The position numbers and the translations under genes are program-made. A model generated the notes under the pieces. That model had not been told where the DNA came from. It worked only from the letters and a program-made list of their open reading frames with translations, and ran no database searches. A DNA stretch of 34,056 nucleotides from Candidatus Tantalella remota (GTDB taxonomy: Bacteria; Omnitrophota; Gorgyraeia; Tantalellales; Tantalellaceae), in NCBI GenBank assembly GCA_030765685.1, contig JAVCCB010000068.1, positions 1 to 34,056 on the forward strand. Reading direction: 5' to 3'. Each line of letters starts with the position of its first letter. Within the stretch, counting starts at the first letter, position 1. Positions 24,113-31,594 of the stretch are shown in pieces.

Positions 24113-24823
24113 ATGCTCATTATCCACGATAACAGATTGCCTCAAGAATATGTTAACGCGCTTCAGCGTGAACTACCCGATGCTGACCTTGTCCCGTTTC
24201 GCGGTGAGGGTGTGTACGAGTCGATACTTTCCCATCCCGACATACATCTTTTCAAACTTGCTGAAGACGCGACCATACACTCACCCGCGGTGGGCGGTGA
24301 CTTCTTAACCATCCTTAGAGGGAGAGGCATAGGTCTCATAAAAGGAGAAGAAAACCCTTTCGGCAAATATCCCGACACAGCAGTTTATAACGCGGTCCGC
24401 GTGGGAGGCGTGCTGCTGCATAATAGTGAACATACCGACGAAAAGATCCTGGAAGAGTGTGCCTCGCGCGGAGTGAAAATAGTCGACGTCAAGCAAGGGT
24501 ATGCTAGATGCTCGGTGATCCCCGTGGGGGCGAGGGGTCTTATTACGTCAGACGGTGGAATAGCTTCCGCAGCGAGTGGGGAAGGGCTTGATGTACTATT
24601 TATATCTTCCGGTGAGATAGAGCTCCCCGGAGAGGAAAACGGGTTCATCGGTGGAGCCTCCGGCACCCTGGCTGATGGTACCGTGGTATTTCTGGGGGAG
24701 ATAGGTTGTCATCCTCAAGGAACAGAGATATCGGATTTTCTGGCTAAATACGATATGGCCAGCATAAGCCTACCAGGTTTGCCGTTATATGACGCGGGCA
24801 CCCTGCTTATATATGACAAATAA
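24113..24823 (+). CDS. DUF6873-like (guanidino-modifying-enzyme fold) protein
   Basis: A 236-residue cytosolic protein without signal or membrane segment. VDVKQGYARCSVIPVGARGLITSDGGIA and ENGFIGGASG match what I remember of the uncharacterised DUF6873 family, assigned a five-bladed GME (guanidino-modifying enzyme) fold. The Cys in GYARCS and acidic or His residues nearby could form a hydrolase or transferase site, but no reaction is known. It starts at ATG 24113 without a Shine-Dalgarno, downstream of element A2 and a heptamer array. It has no obvious partner. Confidence 0.7.
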   Translation: MLIIHDNRLPQEYVNALQRELPDADLVPFRGEGVYESILSHPDIHLFKLAEDATIHSPAVGGDFLTILRGRGIGLIKGEENPFGKYPDTAVYNAVRVGGVLLHNSEHTDEKILEECASRGVKIVDVKQGYARCSVIPVGARGLITSDGGIASAASGEGLDVLFISSGEIELPGEENGFIGGASGTLADGTVVFLGEIGCHPQGTEISDFLAKYDMASISLPGLPLYDAGTLLIYDK

Positions 24824-24860
24824 TCAAATAAAAAGTTATTATAAAGCATATGAAAAAATC

Positions 24861-24889
24861 TTGACAAAAAAGAAGTTTAGTATTAAAAT
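24861..24889 (+). promoter_or_regulatory. Strong sigma-70-type promoter for the PilZ gene
   Basis: TTGACA (24861-24866), 17-bp spacer, TAAAAT (24884-24889): the closest match to consensus in the window. Confidence 0.8.
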
Positions 24890-24930
24890 GAATACAGTAA
24901 ACGTTAAAAAAAGTCAGATAGAGGGAAGGG

Positions 24931-25269
24931 ATGCACGAAGATAAACGTCGATATATGAGGTATAATGTTTTTTTACAGCACTTCAAATGTCTGAACTGTG
25001 ATTCTGAAGATTCCGTTATCGATATTTCCGATATTTCATGTACCGGGTTAGGCATATCAACGACAGACCAGCTTTACTCGGGAGATAAAATGGATCTGGA
25101 AATAATCTTCCCTCAAGATGATGTGCCGATGTTTATCACTGGCGAGATCGCCTGGGCTTACCTTGAAAACAATTCTGAAGGAAGATATACCGCGGGTGTG
25201 AAATTTTCCAAAATAAGTCATTGCGACAAAAAACGTCTGGTAAGGTATATTCAGACCAGTCATGCGTAG
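24931..25269 (+). CDS. Single-domain PilZ protein (c-di-GMP receptor)
   Basis: A 112-residue cytosolic protein. RRYMR near the N-terminus (Arg6-Arg10) is the RxxxR c-di-GMP motif and DISCTGLG the D/NxSxxG motif, so both ligand loops are intact. The beta barrel continues with GDKMDLEIIFP, ITGEIAWAY and YTAGVKFSKIS, and an alpha tail DKKRLVRYIQ. GAGGGAAGGG gives a Shine-Dalgarno-like site before ATG 24931. It stands alone under a near-consensus promoter; no cyclase, phosphodiesterase, pilus or flagellar gene is nearby, so its output is unknown. Confidence 0.9.
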   Translation: MHEDKRRYMRYNVFLQHFKCLNCDSEDSVIDISDISCTGLGISTTDQLYSGDKMDLEIIFPQDDVPMFITGEIAWAYLENNSEGRYTAGVKFSKISHCDKKRLVRYIQTSHA

Positions 25270-25320
25270 GAACGCGTATTTAACCCACCACGTATAGACC
25301 ACAGACCACATTTTTAATGT

Positions 25321-25420
25321 CAAATGACAAAATCCAAATAACAAAACCCAAAAGTAGCGTTTCTTTTGGATTTTGGATTTTTATGATTCTTTTGGATTTT
25401 GGGCTTTGGTTTTTGGATTT
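25321..25420 (+). repeat. Paired caaaatc / ttttgga heptamer arrays
   Basis: CAAATGA, CAAAATC, CAAATAA, CAAAACC, CAAAAG (25321-25354) face ttttgga/ttttggg units (25363-25420) as a long imperfect inverted repeat. Confidence 0.8.
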
Positions 25421-25466
25421 ATATTCTACGAGAATCTAGCATCCAGCAGCTAGTATCTCGTTTCTG

Positions 25467-25650
25467 AACCAGAACCCGGCAATATTAGATTTCTCGACTA
25501 CGTGCCCTTTGGGCACTCCGCTCGAAATGATAGAAGTGCTGTCATCCCGAGCGCAAAGCCCGACGTAGCCAAATAGATCTAAAATAGTTCGGCGAAGGCG
25601 GAAGCGAGTCGAGGGATCTAACTGGCACCCATGGTTTAAACGCAACTCTT
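25467..25650 (+). repeat. R2 element, copy b (empty site for the 30-nt insert)
   Basis: Shares GCAATATTAGATTTCTCGAC, GTCATCCCGAGCG, AGTCGAGGGATCTA and CCATGGTTTAA with 5400-5600. TCCGCTCGAAATGA (25517-25530) is uninterrupted here, where the other copy carries 30 extra nt. Confidence 0.8.
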
Positions 25651-25851
25651 TAACGATAGACGATTCGATAGACGTAACCCTTAAACGCAAGACGGATTTT
25701 GTCCCTGATATCTCAATATCCTGAGAACCTAGTCCCTAATACCCTGATCCTCTGATATCCTGTATTTCGTATATAGTATTCGGTATTCAGTCCAAGACCT
25801 AACACCTAAGACCCAAGACCCATTTCCATTTGTATTTCTGCGAAAAATAAG

Positions 25852-25857
25852 TATACT
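25852..25857 (+). promoter_or_regulatory. Candidate -10 box for the exbB operon
   Basis: TATACT in an AT-rich stretch 73 bp before exbB; TTTGTA is a weak -35 candidate at 25829-25834. Other AT-rich boxes nearby could serve. Confidence 0.3.
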
Positions 25858-25929
25858 AATATTAACCTTATTATAAAAGGTCAAGTGTAATAATAATACT
25901 ACTCTCATTTAACCTCATAAGGGGGAGAT

Positions 25930-26679
25930 ATGTCCCGTCATAAAAAGCATTTGCGTATTATCTTTATCATGATCCTACTGGCCATCGTGGTCGCGCCCTT
26001 AAGCATGAGCGCGGAAAAACTCGAGAAGTATATTCCCGACACACAGGCGGCCGAAGAAGGGATGACGTTGTGGCAGATAATAGCCGCCGGAGGCGAGGTG
26101 ATGATAGTACTCGCGCTCATGTCTGTGGCCGCTCTCGGCCTGGTCATATATTATTTTATGACCATCAAACAGGAAGCGCTTGTGCCTCAGGAGTTTCTGG
26201 AGAAGACCATTCTGCTTGTCAAAAATGGAAAATTCGACGAGGCGAAGGAAAAATGTTCCTCGGAGGATAATCTTATCTCAAGAGTTCTTCAGGCCGGTCT
26301 TATGCGCGAGGATAAGGACAAGGTCATAGTTAAGGAAGCTATGCAGGACGCGGGCAGAAGATCCACTGATGATCTGTGGCAGAAGTTGAGCTATCTCGCT
26401 GATGTCGCTGCGATCTCTCCCATGGTGGGGCTTTTGGGAACAGTGCTTGGAATGATACAGGCGTTCAACGTTATAGCTTTTCAGACAGGCGCGGTAAAGC
26501 CCATTTTGCTCGCGAGCGGTATATCCAAAGCTATGGTTACCACGGCTACGGGTCTTATAGTCGCTATACCCTGTATGATATTTTATTCGTTTTTCAAAGG
26601 GCGGGTTCAGGATTGTAACGCGCGCCTTGAAAACATATCGACGGAACTGTTCCACCTTATAACGGACAAAAAAAAATAA
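25930..26679 (+). CDS. exbB: ExbB/TolQ/MotA-family proton channel subunit
   Basis: Forms with ExbD a proton-driven motor in the inner membrane. The 249 residues have an extra N-terminal hydrophobic segment (about 8-28, ending LSMSA) that looks like a cleavable signal. The three usual membrane helices follow (about 48-76, 152-180 and 195-222), with a cytoplasmic stretch KFDEAKEKCSSEDNLISRVLQAG between. SPMVGLLGTVLGMIQAF and GISKAMVTTATGLIVAIPCMIFY are the diagnostic pore helices. GGGGGAG stands before ATG 25930. First gene of the exbB-exbD-TPR-VWA unit. Use of exbB rather than tolQ is by convention only. Confidence 0.9.
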   Translation: MSRHKKHLRIIFIMILLAIVVAPLSMSAEKLEKYIPDTQAAEEGMTLWQIIAAGGEVMIVLALMSVAALGLVIYYFMTIKQEALVPQEFLEKTILLVKNGKFDEAKEKCSSEDNLISRVLQAGLMREDKDKVIVKEAMQDAGRRSTDDLWQKLSYLADVAAISPMVGLLGTVLGMIQAFNVIAFQTGAVKPILLASGISKAMVTTATGLIVAIPCMIFYSFFKGRVQDCNARLENISTELFHLITDKKK

Positions 26680-26701
26680 ACAGCGTGAATTAGGGGATAA
26701 A

Positions 26702-27130
26702 ATGGATTTTACCAGCGGAAAAAGAGCGATAGCCGACAGGCCTACCATACAGATGGCGCCGTTGATAGATATCGTCTTCTTACTTCTCATATTCTTCATG
26801 TCCGCTTCGATATTCTCCCAGCTGGAAACTGAGATCAATATTACTGTTCCTACCGCCAACGAGTCGACCGATATAAAACGCGCTCCAGGAGAGATCATTA
26901 TAAACATTCGTAAGGATGGCATGATCATAGTCAATCAGAGGCAGCTGAGTTATGAGGACCTTGAGCGTATGCTCCGGAGAGTAGCGAGTCTGTATCGTGG
27001 ACAGCCCGTCATAATAAGGGCGGACCAGGAGACTTATCACAAGGATGTCATACGGGTGCTGGACATATGCGCCGGTGTCGATATTTGGAACGTATCCTTT
27101 GCGACGATGAAGGAAAAAAATGCGGATTGA
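26702..27130 (+). CDS. exbD: ExbD/TolR-family proton channel subunit
   Basis: A 142-residue partner of ExbB with one membrane helix. Asp23 in APLIDIVFLLLIFFM is the proton-carrying Asp of the family (Asp25 in E. coli ExbD). The periplasmic domain follows, with IIINIRKDGMIIVNQRQLSYEDLE and PVIIRADQETYHKDVIRVLDIC giving the TolR/ExbD fold. It starts 22 bp behind exbB with a GGGGA ribosome site, and its 3' end overlaps the TPR gene by 11 bp, pointing to coupled translation. Confidence 0.93.
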   Translation: MDFTSGKRAIADRPTIQMAPLIDIVFLLLIFFMSASIFSQLETEINITVPTANESTDIKRAPGEIIINIRKDGMIIVNQRQLSYEDLERMLRRVASLYRGQPVIIRADQETYHKDVIRVLDICAGVDIWNVSFATMKEKNAD

Positions 27131-29501
27131 CCGGACCTTTTTTTACAAAAACATAATGCGTACTGTAAGACTCGCGCTGGCCGCGGCAGTCTTTTTCACG
27201 GTGTGTACCGCAGCGTATTCCCAGGAAGAATCCACGGGTAAAGAAGTTGAAGAATTTGATTTTGCCAACGGTCTTTTTGCCAGGGGCATGTATGACATGG
27301 CGATCTCGGGATACGGAGATTTTATTAAAAAATATCCGGACAGCGCGTACACGAAAATAGCCGAATTCCGGATAGGGGAATGTTATTTCCTGGACGGAAA
27401 GTATGACGAGGCGCTTAACAGGTTCAATGCTTTTCTCAAGGGCGGTTATTCCGATGAACTCGCGGGCAGGGCTCTTCTCAGGAAAGGGCAGATCTTCTAC
27501 ATGAAGAAAGATTACCCGGCCGCTGAGAAAATATTGACTTCTCTCGCGTCCAGGGGGGGCAATGAGGGTGCCGCCGGCCCGGCCAGATATTACCTTTCGG
27601 GGATATACTTCAAGCAGGGGGACTATACCACTTCAAAAAAGATGCTCGAGCGTCTTTTGTTCGATAATCCCAAAGGCGAATATTCATCGTTCGCGCACCT
27701 GAGTCTTGGAGACATATACATAAAGATGGGCAGTGACGATAAGGCGGCGGAGGAGTATCGCGAAGCGGCCATCTCCGCCGCGAGTAAAAGCCTGGCGGAT
27801 GAGGCGTATGCCAGGGCCGGAGCCGCTTTTTACCGCGCCGGAAAATATAAAAGGGCGAAAGCACTTTACAGTAAAATACTTGATTCTGCGGAGCCTTCAG
27901 ATTCTTATGATAGCGCTGCGCTGGGGCTGTTGTCGTCCCTTTATAAAGGCGGGGAATACAAGAGGATAACGGAAGAGTCGGGTGGCATCCTTCCCAGGAT
28001 GGCTTCACCCGCATCGAAGGCACAGGCTCTTTTTATCATAGGCAACAGTTATTTTCAGCAGAATATGTTTGCCGAGGCGGAAACGGCCTATTCCGAAGGC
28101 GCGGAGAAATATCCCGATACGGAATACGGGATAAAATCCCGTCTTAACGTATGCTGGACGCTGTATAAACTGGGCAGGAACGAAGAATGCCTGCGTGAAG
28201 TTGCCGCGTATATGGTCGCCGCGGAAGATGCCGTTGACGAAGCCCTGTACATCAAGGCGAAAGCGCTTACGGCGATGGGACGCACTACGGAGGCTCTTGA
28301 GGCCTACAGGCGCATCATGGATGAGTTTAAGGATTCAAACTTGCGTAAAGAGGCCTTGTATGAGATGGGCTGGGCGGCGGAACAGGCGGGATTTTCTGAG
28401 GACGCGGTAAGGGATTTTCGCGCCTTCGCGGAAGAGTATCCCGACGATGAAAGAAGTCCGTCGGTTCTTTTGAAGGCAGCGCAGGAGAGCTTCAAGGCTG
28501 AAGACTATCCCACAGCGGAAAAATATTACAATCTGTTCCTTGAAAAATATTCTGAAAACTCCCTGCGGGAAAATGTCATGTACCAGCTCGCGGGCGCTTA
28601 TCAGGAGCAGGGTATGTACGATAAGGCCATAAATGCCTATGAGGAACTGGTCCGGGATTTTCCGGAGTCAAAGGTGCGGGAGCCTGCCGTTTACTGGATG
28701 GGAAGGGCTTATCAGAATCTGGAAAAATGGAACCAGGCCATCAAGTCGTTCACGGAGCTCGTTTCTGACGAAAAAGGAGCTTATTATGCCAGGGGGATGG
28801 AGTCGGTAGCTTTCTGCTATTTTCAAATGGGGATGCATGATAAAGCGGCCGAAAAATATTATGAGCTTATCAAACGGGATCCTAAATATAAACTCCCCGA
28901 CGGCGTATACCGCTGGGTAGCGGATTTTTATCTTACCGACGGGCAGAATGAAAGATCCCTGGCGATGCTCGGCGCGTTGGCGAAGAACTATCCCGACATA
29001 GCCGCGAGCGGGGAAATTTCTTTCATGTTCGGTGAAAACTATTACAACACCGAAGATGTTGATAAGGCTATCAAATATTTTACCGAAGCCGTAAGTAAGC
29101 AGACGCCGTCGCCGTATATGGAGAGGGCATATCTGGGTCTGGGCAGGGCGTATTTTTCCAAGGGAGATTACAGCGAGTCACTTTCGTTTCTCAACAAGGC
29201 TCTGGAGGGCAATAAGGATAACCGTACCGGAGCCAATATAAGGTTCGAGATAGGGAACGTGAACGCCCGCATGATGAATTTTGAGGAGGCGGCTAAGCAG
29301 TACATGATGGTGGCCATACTCTACGAAGACAAAGATATATGTCCCAGGGCGCTTTACCAGGCCGGTGAATCGTTCGAAAAAGCGGGGGACCGACCCAAAG
29401 CATTGGAAGTCTTCCGGGAGCTTATAGAAAGATACCCGGAGAACGAAATGTCACAAAAAGCTTCCCAACAGATCCAACGGATAGAGAATGAACTGGAATA
29501 A
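27120..29501 (+). CDS. Large periplasmic TPR protein
   Basis: A 793-residue protein with a Sec signal (hydrophobic 18-34, ending TAAYS) and then tetratricopeptide repeats to the end. Many units are of the YbgF/BamD-like type 'A...Y..F...YPDS' (e.g. AISGYGDFIKKYPDSAY, AEKYYNLFLEKYSENS, AINAYEELVRDFPES, ALEVFRELIERYPENE). It is a solenoid for binding other proteins, placed in the periplasm. In Tol systems the gene in this position (CpoB/YbgF) links the motor to cell-wall synthesis. ATG 27120 has AAGGA upstream and overlaps exbD; Met at 27156 lacks a ribosome site. The last 14 bp overlap the VWA gene. Confidence 0.88.
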   Translation: MRIDRTFFYKNIMRTVRLALAAAVFFTVCTAAYSQEESTGKEVEEFDFANGLFARGMYDMAISGYGDFIKKYPDSAYTKIAEFRIGECYFLDGKYDEALNRFNAFLKGGYSDELAGRALLRKGQIFYMKKDYPAAEKILTSLASRGGNEGAAGPARYYLSGIYFKQGDYTTSKKMLERLLFDNPKGEYSSFAHLSLGDIYIKMGSDDKAAEEYREAAISAASKSLADEAYARAGAAFYRAGKYKRAKALYSKILDSAEPSDSYDSAALGLLSSLYKGGEYKRITEESGGILPRMASPASKAQALFIIGNSYFQQNMFAEAETAYSEGAEKYPDTEYGIKSRLNVCWTLYKLGRNEECLREVAAYMVAAEDAVDEALYIKAKALTAMGRTTEALEAYRRIMDEFKDSNLRKEALYEMGWAAEQAGFSEDAVRDFRAFAEEYPDDERSPSVLLKAAQESFKAEDYPTAEKYYNLFLEKYSENSLRENVMYQLAGAYQEQGMYDKAINAYEELVRDFPESKVREPAVYWMGRAYQNLEKWNQAIKSFTELVSDEKGAYYARGMESVAFCYFQMGMHDKAAEKYYELIKRDPKYKLPDGVYRWVADFYLTDGQNERSLAMLGALAKNYPDIAASGEISFMFGENYYNTEDVDKAIKYFTEAVSKQTPSPYMERAYLGLGRAYFSKGDYSESLSFLNKALEGNKDNRTGANIRFEIGNVNARMMNFEEAAKQYMMVAILYEDKDICPRALYQAGESFEKAGDRPKALEVFRELIERYPENEMSQKASQQIQRIENELE

Positions 29502-31146
29502 GCCCGTAATCCTAGCGATATTCATTTCATTGATCGTGCACGCTGTGTTTTTGGCCGCGGCGCCGCATATGGTCATGTCGGGGATGTGGCAGGTGGTCGA
29601 TCAGACGCGGAAGATGTTCCGGATAAGGGATGTCGACAAGGAAACCGCGGACGTTTCTCTTTTTCAGGAAACCCGTCCGCGCCCGTCTTCGGTAAAGATG
29701 ACACAGCAGGTCTCGAGGCTCAAGGGCGTGAATTTTAAAAGCATGATGCTTGAGGAAAAGCCAAAAGAGGAGATGTCTCTTGAAATTAAGAAAAGGGATA
29801 TGATAAAAGAACCCGTGAACGAAGTCATCCCCGATACGAACCCCCTTGATATGATGAAGTCCGAAGCTGAACGGGCGAAAAAAGAAGTAACTCCCGACAA
29901 GCGGTCACTGGCTGACCGGCTTTTAACGGAAGATCTGGTGGACAATACGGTGAATTCCGATGCGAGCGACAGGGAGATGTCACATGAACCCGGACAGAGG
30001 TCTTTTGACAGATTCGCTGATGGTCTGGGAGATTGGGAAAGTGCGTCGCACGCGGCATACGGTCCGGGTGAAGGCGATATGTCCGCGATACAGGCGGGCG
30101 CCCGTCTTGGGGAGTATGAGGATATAGGGGAGCATCTGGACGTCCGGCTGAAGACCTATGAAGACCCGGTCACAGGGGAAAAATATTTTGAGATACTCAT
30201 AAGCGTAAAAGAAGGAAGCCGCCTGGAAGTCATTCCCAAGGAGATAATTTTTCTTGTGGATTCGTCGAAAAGTATTACCGAAGAAAAACTGGCGTACATA
30301 AAAGAAGGCCTGCTGGATTCCATCAAAAGCCTTAATCCGGAAGATCGGTTCAATTTGGTCGCCTTCAGGGGGAATCTGGTAAAATACGAACCGTATCCGG
30401 TAAAGGTCTCGGAGAGGATGCTGAAGAAAGCCAGGCCATTTATCAACCAAATGGAGGCGGTAGGCCAGACAGACGTCGAGAACGCCCTTCTGGAGATAAT
30501 AGAGGAGCCTGTCCAATTCTATCCGTCATATATAGTCCTTATCACTGACGGCAGGCCTACCACGGGCGTTATCTCATCCAGAGAGATCATACAGCAGATA
30601 ACAAGGAGAAACAATATGCGCCGCCCGATATTCTGTTTCGGGGGAGGACGGCGGGTAAACAGGTATCTTCTGGATTTTATATCATACCAGAACAGGGCGT
30701 GGAGCCGTTTCGCGGAGACCACGTATGATATCAGGGACGACTTTGATGGATTTTATAACCAGCTCAAGGATCCGCTGCTTCTGAATGTGAGGTACAGGAT
30801 GCTGGGGTTGTCCACCTCGGAGATGTATCCGAAATATCTTTCAGACTTTTATTACAACAGGCCTTTTACGCTGTACGGCCGTTTTAACAATGAAGACGCT
30901 TTTTCCATGCAGCTTCTTGGGGAGATAAACGGCATGACCAAGGAACTTATTTTTGAAAAAGCGCTGAGTAAAGCCGAGCCTGGGGATGAGAGTATCGCCA
31001 GAGAATGGGCGTTCAGGAAAATATATTATCTTATCAGCCGGATCACTATGGGCAGGGGGGATTCCGGGAGGCTGAGAGATGAGATAGACAGACTGAGCCA
31101 GAAATATAACATAAAGACACCTTATGATATAGAGGACGCGGACTAG
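29488..31146 (+). CDS. TonB-like anchored VWA protein (inter-alpha-trypsin-inhibitor-like)
   Basis: A 552-residue protein in the position of TonB/TolA. It has a single N-terminal helix (6-26) with Ser14-xxx-His18, the SxxxH motif that lets TonB and TolA respond to ExbBD/TolQR. A charged, flexible stretch (about 40-215) spans part of the periplasm. The von Willebrand A domain follows, with an intact MIDAS: Asp258-x-Ser260-x-Ser262, Thr328 and Asp354 (ITDGRPTTG). The C-terminal part (about 415-552: PFTLYGRFNNED, REWAFRKIYYLI, YNIKTPYDIED) resembles the segment after the VWA domain in inter-alpha-trypsin inhibitor heavy chains and bacterial VIT-VWA proteins. No VIT domain or TonB C-terminal domain is seen. 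It overlaps the TPR gene by 14 bp. Confidence 0.85.
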   Translation: MNWNKPVILAIFISLIVHAVFLAAAPHMVMSGMWQVVDQTRKMFRIRDVDKETADVSLFQETRPRPSSVKMTQQVSRLKGVNFKSMMLEEKPKEEMSLEIKKRDMIKEPVNEVIPDTNPLDMMKSEAERAKKEVTPDKRSLADRLLTEDLVDNTVNSDASDREMSHEPGQRSFDRFADGLGDWESASHAAYGPGEGDMSAIQAGARLGEYEDIGEHLDVRLKTYEDPVTGEKYFEILISVKEGSRLEVIPKEIIFLVDSSKSITEEKLAYIKEGLLDSIKSLNPEDRFNLVAFRGNLVKYEPYPVKVSERMLKKARPFINQMEAVGQTDVENALLEIIEEPVQFYPSYIVLITDGRPTTGVISSREIIQQITRRNNMRRPIFCFGGGRRVNRYLLDFISYQNRAWSRFAETTYDIRDDFDGFYNQLKDPLLLNVRYRMLGLSTSEMYPKYLSDFYYNRPFTLYGRFNNEDAFSMQLLGEINGMTKELIFEKALSKAEPGDESIAREWAFRKIYYLISRITMGRGDSGRLRDEIDRLSQKYNIKTPYDIEDAD

Positions 31147-31165
31147 GGGAGACTGAAGGAGCAGC

Positions 31166-31543
31166 ATGAACAAGACAGATGAAGAGACCAGGGAAAAAGA
31201 ACAAGAGCTGGAAGCGGAGCTGCGAAGTTTTGAGAAGGATCGGGATAATATAAGACGTATCGTCGGGCGCCTGGGCGGTCTACCAACGGGGAAGGCCCGC
31301 ATTGTGAACGTAATTTTCATAATCCTTGTCCTTGCCGCGTTCGCGGGGTCCATAGTATGGGGCGGCCGTATGAGGTTTTTTATGATAGAGGTAGGTATCT
31401 TTCTTCTGTCGATAAAACTTATATATTTTCTCGAATCCTATATGCGTCTTAACCATTTTCAGTTCTGGATACTCTCGTCGCTGGAATGGCGGCTGGATAA
31501 GATCGATAAGAAATTAAAGGAAATGACTAAGGAGGAAAAGTAG
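31166..31543 (+). CDS. Small membrane protein with coiled-coil ends, unknown function
   Basis: A 125-residue protein I cannot place in a family. Residues 1-35 are a charged coiled-coil (EETREKEQELEAELRSFEKD), 46-65 and 70-90 are membrane helices, and 100-125 is a second amphipathic helix (LEWRLDKIDKKLKEMTKEEK). GAAGGAG stands 5 nt before the ATG and the gene is 19 bp behind the VWA gene, so it belongs to the same operon. It may be an accessory subunit or assembly factor of the ExbBD-VWA complex, inferred from position only. Confidence 0.7.
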   Translation: MNKTDEETREKEQELEAELRSFEKDRDNIRRIVGRLGGLPTGKARIVNVIFIILVLAAFAGSIVWGGRMRFFMIEVGIFLLSIKLIYFLESYMRLNHFQFWILSSLEWRLDKIDKKLKEMTKEEK

Positions 31544-31584
31544 CGCGGGTTTGTAGGAAACAGGCATGCCTGATCCCTACGCGC
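31543..31584 (+). other. Hairpin closing the exbB operon
   Basis: GCGC...GTAGG pairs with CCTAC-GCGC around a 12-bp palindrome CAGGCATGCCTG (31561-31572). No T-run; possible transcript 3'-end protection or factor-dependent stop. Confidence 0.45.
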
Positions 31585-31594
31585 ACACAAAGAC

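Larger units (their letters stand above)
25270..25928. repeat. Gene-free repeat block between PilZ gene and exbB operon
   Basis: Holds paired heptamer arrays (25321-25420), gaatcta-type units (25430-25466), an R2 element (25467-25650), a right-arm sequence like that of A1/A2 (25693-25765), inverted tgaatac units (25769-25792), gacctaa units (25796-25822) and finally an AT-rich promoter-like stretch. No gene seen. Confidence 0.75.

Noticed and set aside
26278-26934. Minus-strand open frame of 218 codons across exbB/exbD
   Set aside because: Antisense to two conserved genes, without ribosome site or recognisable domain.
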